NCBI GenBank assembly: GCA_963931635.1
Contig: OZ007034.1
Span: forward strand, 2,728,001 to 2,792,000
Origin: Caccoplasma sp905210875
GTDB lineage: Bacteria > Bacteroidota > Bacteroidia > Bacteroidales > UBA11471
Direction: 5' to 3'
DNA: 64,000 bases
The position numbers were made by a program, and so were the translations under genes. The number at the start of each line of letters is the position of its first letter. Position 1 is the first letter of the stretch. Below the pieces are notes generated by a model. The model saw only the letters and a program-made list of their open reading frames with translations. It searched no databases and was not told where the DNA came from. Positions 26,742 through 35,551 of this stretch are shown here, in pieces.

Positions 26742-26821
26742 AAAAAAAATTGATTGTCTCACGACAACCAATCTTTGTTAACCTTAAATTTAATACCATG
26801 AAAAACACAATGCAAATATAG
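26742..26821. other. Hairpin plus tiny MKNTMQI reading frame
   Basis: On the plus strand, TTGTC-TCAC-GACAA lies in a 10-bp stem (ATTG/CAAT outside, about 26750-26772), then TTAACCTTAAATTTAATACC and an ATG at 26798 opening a 7-codon frame, MKNTMQI, stopped by TAG at 26819-26821. From memory, near-identical hairpin/MKNTMQ leaders recur in Bacteroidales genomes, so I treat it as a dispersed element. On the minus strand the same hairpin has a GTGA (GNRA-type) loop followed by TTTTTTTT and would terminate transcripts from nspC. Confidence 0.5.
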
Positions 26822-26979
26822 CGCATATTTTGAATATGCCATCTCTATATGGCAATTTTTAGTCACGGTTTTTGCTTAATTAACGTTTACATAATATATC
26901 TGGCTATATATAAACATATATTAACTAAAATAATTTTGATTCCGCCGATTATTGGCTATAGCGCACGACGATACAGGTA

Positions 26980-28125
26980 CTATGACATGCGGCTCTTATA
27001 GTCTTCATAAGTATATTCTCTCCACACAACGAGCCGGTCATCGGCACTCCACAAAGCCAGCGCAGGGTGAGAAATACCGTTGAACATTGTCGTCTTGACA
27101 ATGGTGTAGTGTATCATGTCTTCGAAGACGATGCGCTCGCCCACCTTCAATTCGTGGTCGAACGACCAGTCGCCCATATAGTCGCCACTGAGGCAGGAAT
27201 TTCCACCCAAGCGATAGGTCGGCTTACCGGGGGTCGGTTCAAGAGCCCCGCGTACAACAGGCTTGTAGGGCATTTCAAGACAATCGGGCATGTGGCAGGT
27301 AAACGACACGTCTAGAATAGCCGTGCGAATGCCGTGGTTCTCGACGATATCGAGAACTGTCGCCACCAGCACACCCGTCTGCCAGGCAAATGCACTGCCG
27401 GGTTCGAGTATGACTTCGAGGCCGGGATAACGGCTCTTGAAGTTTTTCAGCACCGACACCAGATGATCGACATCATAGCCCTTGCGGGTCATCAGATGTC
27501 CACCGCCCATGTTTATCCACTTCAAACGGGGAAGAAGATGGCCGAACCGCTGCTCGACATGGCTCAACGTCTTTTCCAGGTCGTAGGAAGACGACTCACA
27601 CAAGGTGTGGAAGTGCAGCCCCTCTACCCCTTCGGGCAAAGTATCGCCGAGAAGGTCGGCCGTAACGCCGAGGCGGCTCCCGGGAGCGCAAGGATTATAG
27701 AGCGCAGTCTCGACATCGGAGTACTCGGGATTAATGCGCAAACCGCAGGAGATGTGCCGTCCCGAAGCCTTTACCGTGGGATAGTGATGATGAAACTGCG
27801 AGAGTGAGTTGAAGGTAATGTGGCTGCTGTATGCCATTATCTCGGGAAATTCTCTGTCGCTGTACGCCGGGGCATAGGTGTGCGCCGGCGAGCCCATCTC
27901 TTCATAGGCAAGACGGGCCTCGAAAAGCGAACTGGCCGTAGACGAGGGTATATACTCCCGCACGATGGGGAATGCCTTCCACAATGCGAAAGCCTTAAAG
28001 GCCAAGATGATGTTTACCCCGGCCCGCTCCTTGACCGAGCGGATAAGCGAGAGATTATCGCGGAAGAGACGTTCGTCCAAGACATAGCAAGGGGACGGTA
28101 CACGGTTAATATCCATAAGTATCAA
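26980..28125 (-). CDS. nspC: Carboxynorspermidine decarboxylase
   Basis: 381 residues; the second methionine (28116, MDINRVPSPC) is an equally likely start. It is a PLP enzyme of the alanine-racemase-fold decarboxylases. LAFKAFALW near 42-50 carries the PLP lysine; HFHTLCESSSYDLEKTL, INMGGGHLMT and LEPGSAFAW are NspC motifs. It makes norspermidine or spermidine from the carboxy precursor in the alternative polyamine route of Bacteroidota. It is 3 bases from the uvrD stop, so it is co-transcribed with uvrD. The partner carboxynorspermidine dehydrogenase is not in the window. Confidence 0.95.
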   Translation of the reverse strand: MILMDINRVPSPCYVLDERLFRDNLSLIRSVKERAGVNIILAFKAFALWKAFPIVREYIPSSTASSLFEARLAYEEMGSPAHTYAPAYSDREFPEIMAYSSHITFNSLSQFHHHYPTVKASGRHISCGLRINPEYSDVETALYNPCAPGSRLGVTADLLGDTLPEGVEGLHFHTLCESSSYDLEKTLSHVEQRFGHLLPRLKWINMGGGHLMTRKGYDVDHLVSVLKNFKSRYPGLEVILEPGSAFAWQTGVLVATVLDIVENHGIRTAILDVSFTCHMPDCLEMPYKPVVRGALEPTPGKPTYRLGGNSCLSGDYMGDWSFDHELKVGERIVFEDMIHYTIVKTTMFNGISHPALALWSADDRLVVWREYTYEDYKSRMS

Positions 28126-28128
28126 AGA

Positions 28129-30462
28129 TTATTTGAGTATGGTGAATTTGGCAAATTTCATAAGGAGGTGCTTCTGCCCCACATGGTCGAAAGAGACGGC
28201 AATCTTGCGGTTGTCGCCATCGCCCGAGATGTCGGTAACGGTTCCCTCGCCGAAACGGTCGTGCCGGATGCGTACCCCCACTGCGAGACCGTCGGGATCG
28301 GACACCGACGAGGCTGACGGTGTTGACGGAGAAGCCGGAGCATCGATGCGCACCCACTTGGGGGTAGCCGTATCATCGACCCTGTCGGCCATACGACGGG
28401 CCGGTGAATGATACTCACCAGCCGACGATGCAGCAGCGGTATAGCGCGGCGCCGTGTAGCTCGGCACTCGTTCGACAGAGCGGGCTGCCCCGTCGGGCAG
28501 AATCAGATAGGCCGGGTCGATGTCTCTGATGAAACGGCTGGGTGGTGATGCCGTAGGCTTGCCGTTGCGATAGCGCGAGGCAGCATAAGAGAGCAGACAG
28601 GTCTCTTTGGCACGGGTGATGGCCACATAGAGAAGACGCCGCTCCTCTTCCAACTCCCGGGCACTCCCCATGGCCATGGCGGCGGGGAAGAGCTCCTCTT
28701 CAAGCCCGACGACAAAGACATGGCGGAACTCCAACCCTTTCGAGGCATGCACCGTCATGAGGGTAACGCGGTTGTCGTCGCCATCGTCGTCGCTATCCTG
28801 ATCGGTGGCCAGCGAAACCTCGGCCAGAAAATCGGAGAGTGCAACGGCATCGCGACCTTCCTCCCTGCGAAGGTTACAGAAATCCTGTATGCCGTTGAGC
28901 AGCTCCTGCACGTTCTCCTGCCGGCTCATGTTCTCGGGCGAGTGGTCGGCGTAAATGTCGGCCATGATACCCGAACGGCGCACCACGGCGTCGGCCAGTT
29001 CGTAGGCACTGGCCGTTGCGCTCATCTCCGCAAAAGAGCGTATCAGTTCGGCAAAAGCCATCAACTTGTTCTGCGTCGAGGCATTCACGGCAAGACCATA
29101 CTCCACAGGGCGGCTCACGACATCCCACAGCGAGACCTGCTGCGTCTCGGCACAAGCCATGACTTTGGCCACCGTGGTGTTGCCGATACCGCGCGCCGGG
29201 TAGTTGATAACCCGTTTGAGGGCCTCCTCGTCGGCCGGATTTACCGACAGCCGGAAATAGGCCACCACATCTTTTATCTCCTTGCGCTGATAAAACGACT
29301 GGCCGCCATAGATGCGGTAGGGAATATTGCGCTTGCGCAGCGCCTCCTCGAAGATACGCGACTGGGAATTGGTGCGATACAATATAGCAAAGTCGGAATA
29401 ATCCGAGGCCGTGGCCACGCGCATCGTGGCAATGCGGTTGGCAATAAGATAGCCCTCCTCAAAGTCGGAATAGGCACTGACGACGGGAATCTTCGCTCCC
29501 ACGGCGTTGTGCGAGAATATCTGCTTGGGTATCTGCTCCTTGTTTTTGGCGATAAGGCTGTTGGCCGCAGCCACAATCGTCTGGGTGGAGCGGTAATTCT
29601 GTTCGAGTTTGAAAACCTTGAAGTCGGGATACTCCTTTTGGAGGTTAAGTATATTGCTGATGTTGGCACCGCGGAATGAATAGATGCTCTGTGCATCGTC
29701 GCCTACGACGCAGAGGTGATGGTGTTTCTTCACCAGCTGGTTGACGATAAGGTGCTGGGCAAAGTTGGTATCCTGATACTCATCGACCAGAAGGTAGCCA
29801 AACTGGTCTTGGTAAAACTCCAACACGTCGGGGTTATCACGGAAGAGAATATTGGTATAGAGCAGCAGGTCGTCGAAGTCCATCGCCCCGGCCCGGGCAC
29901 AACGGCTCCAATAGGTCTTGTATATATCGCGGATAAGGGGCCGCTTCGACTTCACGTCGACCTCGTACAAGGCGGCATTTGCAGCATAGGCCGCTGGGGT
30001 GATGAGGGCATTCTTGGCGTTGGAGATAACCGCCTGCACGGTAGCAGGTTTATAGATTTTGTCGTCGAGCGACATCTCCTTGATAATCGTCTTTATGAGG
30101 CTGCGCGAGTCGGACTGGTCGTAAATCGTAAAGTCGCGTGAGAAGCCTATCCGCTCGGCATGTGTACGCAGGATACGTGAGAATATCGAGTGAAAGGTGC
30201 CCATCCACAACCGTGAGGCCGTGGCACCGCCAACGACCGAAGCGATGCGCTCCTTCATCTCGCGCGAGGCCTTGTTGGTAAAGGTAAGGGCCAATATCTG
30301 ATAGGGAGAATAATTTCCCGTATTCAGCAGATAGGCTATTTTATAGGTGAGTACGCGGGTCTTTCCCGACCCCGCTCCGGCAATGACCAGCGACGGGCCA
30401 TCGTTGTAGAGAACCGCCTCACGCTGCTGCTCGTTCAGTTCTTGCAAAAAATCTTCTTCCAC
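28129..30462 (-). CDS. UvrD/PcrA-type DNA helicase
   Basis: 777 residues of superfamily 1A. Motifs in order: VIAGAGSGKTRVLTYK (Walker A, near 27-42), FDDLLLYTNILF, LLVDEYQDTN (Walker B), VVGDDAQSIYSFRGA, LEQNYRST, VTLMTVHASKGLEF, YVAITRAKE. The tail after about 660 is low in complexity, then ends in a Tudor-like domain (VGVRIRHDRFGEGTVTDIS), as in PcrA. It unwinds DNA in repair and removes protein or RNA polymerase roadblocks. Gene name uvrD or pcrA is a matter of convention. Confidence 0.94.
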   Translation of the reverse strand: MEEDFLQELNEQQREAVLYNDGPSLVIAGAGSGKTRVLTYKIAYLLNTGNYSPYQILALTFTNKASREMKERIASVVGGATASRLWMGTFHSIFSRILRTHAERIGFSRDFTIYDQSDSRSLIKTIIKEMSLDDKIYKPATVQAVISNAKNALITPAAYAANAALYEVDVKSKRPLIRDIYKTYWSRCARAGAMDFDDLLLYTNILFRDNPDVLEFYQDQFGYLLVDEYQDTNFAQHLIVNQLVKKHHHLCVVGDDAQSIYSFRGANISNILNLQKEYPDFKVFKLEQNYRSTQTIVAAANSLIAKNKEQIPKQIFSHNAVGAKIPVVSAYSDFEEGYLIANRIATMRVATASDYSDFAILYRTNSQSRIFEEALRKRNIPYRIYGGQSFYQRKEIKDVVAYFRLSVNPADEEALKRVINYPARGIGNTTVAKVMACAETQQVSLWDVVSRPVEYGLAVNASTQNKLMAFAELIRSFAEMSATASAYELADAVVRRSGIMADIYADHSPENMSRQENVQELLNGIQDFCNLRREEGRDAVALSDFLAEVSLATDQDSDDDGDDNRVTLMTVHASKGLEFRHVFVVGLEEELFPAAMAMGSARELEEERRLLYVAITRAKETCLLSYAASRYRNGKPTASPPSRFIRDIDPAYLILPDGAARSVERVPSYTAPRYTAAASSAGEYHSPARRMADRVDDTATPKWVRIDAPASPSTPSASSVSDPDGLAVGVRIRHDRFGEGTVTDISGDGDNRKIAVSFDHVGQKHLLMKFAKFTILK

Positions 30463-30828
30463 GCCTCAGTGTTTGTTTCCCGGCAAAGGTACGGAGATTG
30501 GACGAAATATGCTATTCCCCTGCCCCACATTCTTTCGTCCTGAATTTTACATAATCGTTTTTTAGAAAAAAACACTCACAAACGAACCTTTTTTAAAAAG
30601 AGGTGTTTTATAAGTGAAGCAAGACAAACAGAGATTTAACGTATAGTGGCGCGTGAGCGTAGCTTCTCTAGCACTTAATAAGCATAATGTGATGAATTCA
30701 GGAGCGGGTGTCTGCGCGAGCAGATTCCCGCTTCGCCTTTTCTTTAATATATTTTAATATATTTAGGATTCTCCTCCCAAAAGATATTTCCTAAACTTGC
30801 AAAAGTGAAGAAAAAGCCACCTGATACC
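30463..30828. other. Intergenic region between uvrD and GH97 genes
   Basis: The uvrD promoter lies at 30484-30491. From about 30600 the sequence turns AT-rich with no convincing ORF. A hairpin at 30704-30731 pairs GCGGG..TCTGC with GCAGA..CCCGC across a GCGA tetraloop, followed by a pyrimidine stretch (TTCGCCTTTTCTTT). This could end a short unrecognised transcript or be relic sequence. No tRNA or known small RNA was recognised. Confidence 0.4.
30484..30491 (-). promoter_or_regulatory. Promoter -7 box for uvrD-nspC
   Basis: CAAAGGTA (TACCTTTG on the minus strand) fits the consensus and sits 22 bases from the uvrD ATG, so the leader is short, perhaps 15-17 bases. Confidence 0.45.
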
Positions 30829-32682
30829 ATGAAAAAAGTTTTCACCATTATGGCAATGCTTCTCCCTTGCATTGTCTCTTTTGGCGCGGAACAAAATTAT
30901 CAAACATTCTATTCTCCTTCCAAAAAGATTTCCATACAAATCGGCTTGAAAGAAAACAGTCTCCAATATGCAGTACAATATAAGAGTGAGTATATAATTA
31001 CTCCGTCCGCCCTATGCTGGACAGCCAACAACGACACTTTGGGGAATCACGTTACCGCACTTTCATTTCTCAACAAAGGCAATACGGTCTCTCGCTATCC
31101 TACAAGAGGGGCTCATAACGAAGCCTACAACAGATACCGTACAGTTATTACGAAGGCAACCAGCCAGTCGGGACAGGATTTTCTTGTCGAATTCAGAATT
31201 TATGACTCGGGGATAGCTTTCCGATATCTGCTCTCGCAAGAAAAGATGACCGACATCAACGACTTGACCACCTTCTGTCTTCCACTAAAATGTCAAACAT
31301 GGTTGCAAGACAATATTGTCTCTTATGAAGGCCTTTATAAGTCATATTGCACAGGAGAACTACCTCCATCGGTTGTTGCAGGACCACCGGTTACCATAGA
31401 ATATCCATCGGGTATATATGCCGTAATTACCGAAGGTGGACTGAGCAATTTTGCAGGAATGGAATTATCGGTTGTTTCACCCAAGGGATTTCAAGCTCAT
31501 CTCGATGGCTACACACGACTTGCCGGAAGCATTGCCACCCCTTGGCGCATCATTATGGTTGGGTCGCTGAACGAATTGGTTAACAACGATATAATAAGCG
31601 ATGTATCCGATGCACTCTCGCCTGTTTTCAAAGGAAATACCGATTGGATACAAACGGGTAACTGTCTGTGGAGCTGGCTTACCGGATATGATGTTACACC
31701 CGCTGAGATGAAAAAGTTTGTCGATTGGGCAGCAGAACTTCATGCCCCGTATGTACTGGTCGACGAAGGTTGGAGCCATTGGAAAGAAACCGCACGTAAT
31801 TTAGATGCATGGCAGCTGCTTGCCGAACTCACATCGTACGCCAGCGGGAAAGGTGTAAAGATTGTCGTGTGGAAATCATATCCCAGAAGAAAAGGCATTG
31901 AAAGCATCGCATTGCCGGAGAAACGCCGGGAATTTTTCCTTCGCTGTAAAGAAGCCGGTGTGTCGGGAGTAAAACTTGACTTTTTCAACAGTGAAAGTCA
32001 AGACATTACCCGATATTATGAAGAAACGCTGAAAGAAGCCGCAGAAATGGGATTAGTAGTCATTTTTCACGGTTCAAACAAACCCACCGGCTTAGAATAC
32101 ACCTACCCCAACGAAATATCCCGCGAAGGTATCCGAGGCATGGAATCGGGTGCCGACGCCGCACAAAATGTTATCACCCCATTTACACGTTTCCTATCGG
32201 GGCATGCCGACTATACGCCGCTTTTTCTCGGTAATACGGGCCGAAACGGAAGAAACTGGAAAGGGAATACCACCGAAGCCCATCAGATTGCCACGACAGT
32301 CATCTTCTTTTCGCCATTCCGCTGTTACAGCGGACGCCCCGAGGAATATATTCTCCACCCGGCAAAAGACATTTTTCTGGACATTCCAGTTGCATGGGAC
32401 GAAACAATTGTCCTCCCGCCGAGTGAAATAGGCTCTTGTGTGCTAATGGCTCGCCGGAAAGGTGAAACATGGTATGTGGCAGCACTCTCTTCTCAGGCAC
32501 AGAGTATAACTGTCGACCTATCTTTTCTGTCTCATAAAAAATACGAAGCTACGCTTATACAAGACGCCGAAGGAACAACGTGTACCATAACTAATGCGGT
32601 ATTCTCCCGCAGAGACAACGTTGATATAAAGACACACAACGGCGGAGGCTTCCTTATCAAGCTGACACCTATCCGTCGATAG
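30829..32682 (+). CDS. GH97-family glycosidase, retaining type
   Basis: 617 residues from the ATG at 30829; the frame extends upstream to a GTG at 30805, which would spoil the signal peptide. Signal peptide 1-20, N-terminal beta-sandwich to about 270, then a (beta/alpha)8 barrel and a C-terminal beta domain. ETARNLDAW and GVSGVKLDFFNSE lie in the barrel. Asp384 of the VKLDF motif occupies the nucleophile position of retaining GH97 enzymes such as Bacteroides alpha-galactosidase, whereas inverting SusB-type alpha-glucosidases lack it. I therefore predict alpha-galactosidase-like activity in the periplasm. It stands alone. Confidence 0.88.
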   Translation: MKKVFTIMAMLLPCIVSFGAEQNYQTFYSPSKKISIQIGLKENSLQYAVQYKSEYIITPSALCWTANNDTLGNHVTALSFLNKGNTVSRYPTRGAHNEAYNRYRTVITKATSQSGQDFLVEFRIYDSGIAFRYLLSQEKMTDINDLTTFCLPLKCQTWLQDNIVSYEGLYKSYCTGELPPSVVAGPPVTIEYPSGIYAVITEGGLSNFAGMELSVVSPKGFQAHLDGYTRLAGSIATPWRIIMVGSLNELVNNDIISDVSDALSPVFKGNTDWIQTGNCLWSWLTGYDVTPAEMKKFVDWAAELHAPYVLVDEGWSHWKETARNLDAWQLLAELTSYASGKGVKIVVWKSYPRRKGIESIALPEKRREFFLRCKEAGVSGVKLDFFNSESQDITRYYEETLKEAAEMGLVVIFHGSNKPTGLEYTYPNEISREGIRGMESGADAAQNVITPFTRFLSGHADYTPLFLGNTGRNGRNWKGNTTEAHQIATTVIFFSPFRCYSGRPEEYILHPAKDIFLDIPVAWDETIVLPPSEIGSCVLMARRKGETWYVAALSSQAQSITVDLSFLSHKKYEATLIQDAEGTTCTITNAVFSRRDNVDIKTHNGGGFLIKLTPIRR

Positions 32683-32704
32683 ATAGAGAGCCCCCTGTGC
32701 CAAT

Positions 32705-32751
32705 GCTTTTATTTCATGCGGGAGAAGTTTCTCCCGCATGAAATAAAAAGC
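32705..32751. terminator. Very long hairpin after GH97 gene
   Basis: GCTTTTATTTCATGCGGGAG on the left and its complement on the right pair over about 22 bases with a loop of only two or so bases and one extra A. A and T tracts form the outer stem. It is longer than a usual intrinsic terminator and works from either strand. Confidence 0.75.
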
Positions 32752-32896
32752 TTTTTGCTGATATTTTGCCGGCACCTGTAACGGTTTTAGAAAGTTTTTA
32801 ATGAGTGCTGGTATCTACAATAATTCCGACTTTCAACAATCAATCTGACATCTGTAATAAATCGGGATATTTCAGATTCTCTTCAAAATTTATCAC

Positions 32897-32904
32897 TACT
32901 TTTG
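32897..32904 (+). promoter_or_regulatory. Promoter -7 box for the two-component operon
   Basis: TACTTTTG matches TAnnTTTG. It would start transcription near 32910 and leave about 84 bases to the ATG at 32994, excluding the upstream extension of the reading frame. Confidence 0.5.
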
Positions 32905-32993
32905 TGTAAATGGGGTATGATGCCTCGCTTAAAAATCTATGCGTTCTATTTCATCATTCCCCGAAGAAATGGAGACCTTTTTTATTTTTTAAT

Positions 32994-33680
32994 ATGAAGA
33001 TACTGATTATTGAAGACGAACCTTCCTTGCGGGAAATCATGGTGCGAGCCCTGCGAGAAGAAGGGTATGTGGTAGAGAGTGCATCGACCTATTTCGAGGC
33101 CGATGCAAAAATTGCCGGGTACAGCTACGACTGTATTCTGCTCGACATTATGCTGCCCGACGGCAACGGACTGAAACTGCTTGAACAGTTGAAAGCCTTG
33201 CGAAAACGCGATAACGTCATTATCATTTCGGCCCGCGACTCGCTCGACGACAAGATACTGGGGCTCGAACTCGGTGCCGACGATTACCTGCCGAAGCCAT
33301 TCCACACGGCCGAGCTCAAAGCCCGCATCAAGAGCGTCGTGCGCCGCAGCCGCAACGACGGAAATCTCGACATCACCCTGGGCAACGTCGCTCTCGACCC
33401 CGAAAGTTGCCGGGTGAAGGTCGCCGGAAAAGAGGTGGAACTGCTGAAAAAAGAGTTTGACATACTGCGGTTTTTCCTGCAACGCCCCAACCACGTCGTC
33501 GACAAGTCGGTACTGGCCGAGGCCATCTGGGGTGACCACGCCGACCAGGCCGACAACTTCCATTTCGTATACGCACAAATGAAAAACCTGCGTCGCAAAC
33601 TCTCCGATGCCGGTGCCAACATAGAAATAAAATCGGTATACGGATTCGGCTACAAACTCACACCTCCCGAAACCGAATAA
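32994..33680 (+). CDS. OmpR-family response regulator
   Basis: 228 residues from the ATG before KILIIEDEP. Receiver domain 1-115 with the acidic pair EDE at 7-9, phospho-acceptor Asp51 (LLDIMLPDG), and the lysine of YLPKPFH. A C-terminal winged helix (about 130-225: LDPESCRVKVAGKEVELLKK; SVYGFGYKLTP). It is followed 14 bases later by the histidine kinase. It probably controls the adjoining PepSY-like genes, by position. Confidence 0.95.
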   Translation: MKILIIEDEPSLREIMVRALREEGYVVESASTYFEADAKIAGYSYDCILLDIMLPDGNGLKLLEQLKALRKRDNVIIISARDSLDDKILGLELGADDYLPKPFHTAELKARIKSVVRRSRNDGNLDITLGNVALDPESCRVKVAGKEVELLKKEFDILRFFLQRPNHVVDKSVLAEAIWGDHADQADNFHFVYAQMKNLRRKLSDAGANIEIKSVYGFGYKLTPPETE

Positions 33681-33693
33681 CAACTACCCCGCC

Positions 33694-34965
33694 ATGAAAC
33701 TGACCTATCGCATCGCACTTCGACTCTCGCTCTTCCTGCTGCCGCTCATGGCACTGTGGGCCGTACTGTTTTACTTCACGATGGTCGACGAGATAAACGA
33801 TGAGGCCGACGATGCCCTCGACGACTACTCCGAAATGATTATTGTCCGCATGCTGGCTGGCCGGGAGCTGCCTCCGCTCAACAGCGGGTCAAACAACAGC
33901 TACTCGATTATTCCCGTAGACGAAGCCTACGTCGATACCCACCCTCACATCAACTATTACGATGCCGAGGTGTACATTCCCGAAAAAGAAGAGACCGAGC
34001 CGGCCCGCATCCTCACCACCATCTTCCAAGATGGCTCCGACAACTACTACGAACTGAAAGTGGCTACACCGACCTTTGAAAAAGAAGACCTGTTGCGTGC
34101 CATCCTATATTGGGTCGTACTCCTATATATATTGTTGCTCATTACCACTCTGACTCTTACCATGTGGGTTTTCCACCGCAGCATGCGACCACTGTATGCT
34201 TTGCTACAATGGCTCGACCACTACACACCGGGACAAAAAAACGCCCCCGTACCCAACGATACCCGCATCCAGGAATTCAATAAACTCAACGCGGCAGCAC
34301 AACAAGCGGTAGACCGCGTGGAGAATGTTTTCGAGCAACAAAAACAATTTATAGGCAACGCCTCACACGAACTGCAAACTCCCCTTGCCGTACTCGGCAC
34401 CCGTATCGAATGGCTGCTCGACCACGCTTCTCTGAATGAAGCAGAAACAGGCGAACTGCTCAAAATGCAACGCTCGCTCGGCCACATCGTGCGTCTGAAC
34501 AAGACCCTCCTGCTACTTACCAAAATCGAGAACGGACAATTTCCCGAAAGCAGCACCATCGACATGGGAAAACTCGTAGAAGAACAGGCCGAACTCTACC
34601 AGGAGATATATGCCGACCACTCGCTCTCCTGCACGGTGAACATTGGAGAGGATTTCTCGGTTAAAATGAATGAGTCGCTGGCCTCGACACTCACCAGCAA
34701 TCTGCTCAAAAATGCATTTGTCCACACCGAAGCTGGCGGACACATCGCCATCACGGTCGGAACAAAACAACTGAGCATCAGCAACGACGGAAAGCAACCG
34801 CTTGATGCCGAACACATTTTCGACCGCTTCTTCCAGGGCGAGAAGAAAGAGGGCTCAACCGGTCTGGGTCTGGCACTGGTAAAAGCGGTGTGCCGATACT
34901 ACGGACTTCAACTTGAATACCGATACATCGACGGCCAACACACCTTTACGGTAGAGTGGCCCTAA
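33694..34965 (+). CDS. Sensor histidine kinase
   Basis: 423 residues. Membrane helix near 8-30, a periplasmic sensor of about 110 residues (acidic, EEIN and DDYSE runs), second helix near 142-165, linker, HisKA with phospho-acceptor His225 (ASHELQTPLAV), then the ATPase domain: N box (LTSNLLKNAFVHTE), G2 box (STGLGLALVKAV). It senses an envelope signal through the periplasmic loop and phosphorylates the response regulator upstream. It is not a hybrid kinase. Confidence 0.95.
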   Translation: MKLTYRIALRLSLFLLPLMALWAVLFYFTMVDEINDEADDALDDYSEMIIVRMLAGRELPPLNSGSNNSYSIIPVDEAYVDTHPHINYYDAEVYIPEKEETEPARILTTIFQDGSDNYYELKVATPTFEKEDLLRAILYWVVLLYILLLITTLTLTMWVFHRSMRPLYALLQWLDHYTPGQKNAPVPNDTRIQEFNKLNAAAQQAVDRVENVFEQQKQFIGNASHELQTPLAVLGTRIEWLLDHASLNEAETGELLKMQRSLGHIVRLNKTLLLLTKIENGQFPESSTIDMGKLVEEQAELYQEIYADHSLSCTVNIGEDFSVKMNESLASTLTSNLLKNAFVHTEAGGHIAITVGTKQLSISNDGKQPLDAEHIFDRFFQGEKKEGSTGLGLALVKAVCRYYGLQLEYRYIDGQHTFTVEWP

Positions 34966-35091
34966 GCCGTAGAAAAATTTTTCGATTTTTTCCCGAAAAA
35001 GTCGATTATTTCAAATTCATTTCAAAATCGGGTCGGATATTTGTATCAGAAAACAATACAAAACATGTCTAACCCATAAAAACCAAAAGTT

Positions 35092-35532
35092 ATGAAAAAG
35101 TTAATGATTCTCGCAGCCATCTTGTTCTCACTGGGTACCATCACCGCCAAAGCCGACAACGACCGCATGATTACCATCAACCAACTGCCGCAAAAGTCGC
35201 AGGCGTTCATCAAACAGCACTTCCCCAATGAAAAAGTTGCCTATGCCAAATACGAACGGGATTTTCTCGAAAGTACCTACGAAATAGTCTTCACCAGTAG
35301 TGCAAAAATAGAATTCTTCAAAAACGGAGACTGGAAAGAGGTCGACTGCAAATACTCTACCGTACCGGCCAACATCGTTCCTGCACAAATATCGGCATAC
35401 ATCCAACAGAACTGGCCCGATGCTTCGATCGTAAAAATTGATCGCGACAAACGTGACTATGAAGTACAACTGACAAACCGTCTTGAACTGACTTTCGACC
35501 TGAACTTCAACCTTATCGAAATCGACGACTAA
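35092..35532 (+). CDS. Exported PepSY-like protein
   Basis: 146 residues with signal peptide 1-21 (KKLMILAAILFSLGTITAKA). Two similar halves of PepSY-like type (LPQKSQAFIKQHFPNEKV; ISAYIQQNWPDASIVKI), each ending with a tryptophan or aspartate-rich strand. This family (PepSY-like, PF11396-type) is periplasmic and often placed beside two-component genes. It may act as a signal modulator or stress-responsive protein. It lies 126 bases after the kinase. Confidence 0.82.
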   Translation: MKKLMILAAILFSLGTITAKADNDRMITINQLPQKSQAFIKQHFPNEKVAYAKYERDFLESTYEIVFTSSAKIEFFKNGDWKEVDCKYSTVPANIVPAQISAYIQQNWPDASIVKIDRDKRDYEVQLTNRLELTFDLNFNLIEIDD

Positions 35533-35551
35533 TCCTACAAAAAACATTGCT

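Larger units (their letters stand above)
32683..32993. other. Intergenic region between GH97 and response regulator genes
   Basis: It holds the long hairpin at 32705-32751 directly after the GH97 stop, then about 140 bases without visible coding or structure, and a -7 box at 32897-32904 for the response regulator. An open frame reaching back to 32910 in the regulator frame is upstream extension only. Confidence 0.5.

Noticed and set aside
28720..29679. Open frame of 319 codons antisense to uvrD
   Set aside because: Helicase motifs on the minus strand are continuous across it; the antisense product looks random.
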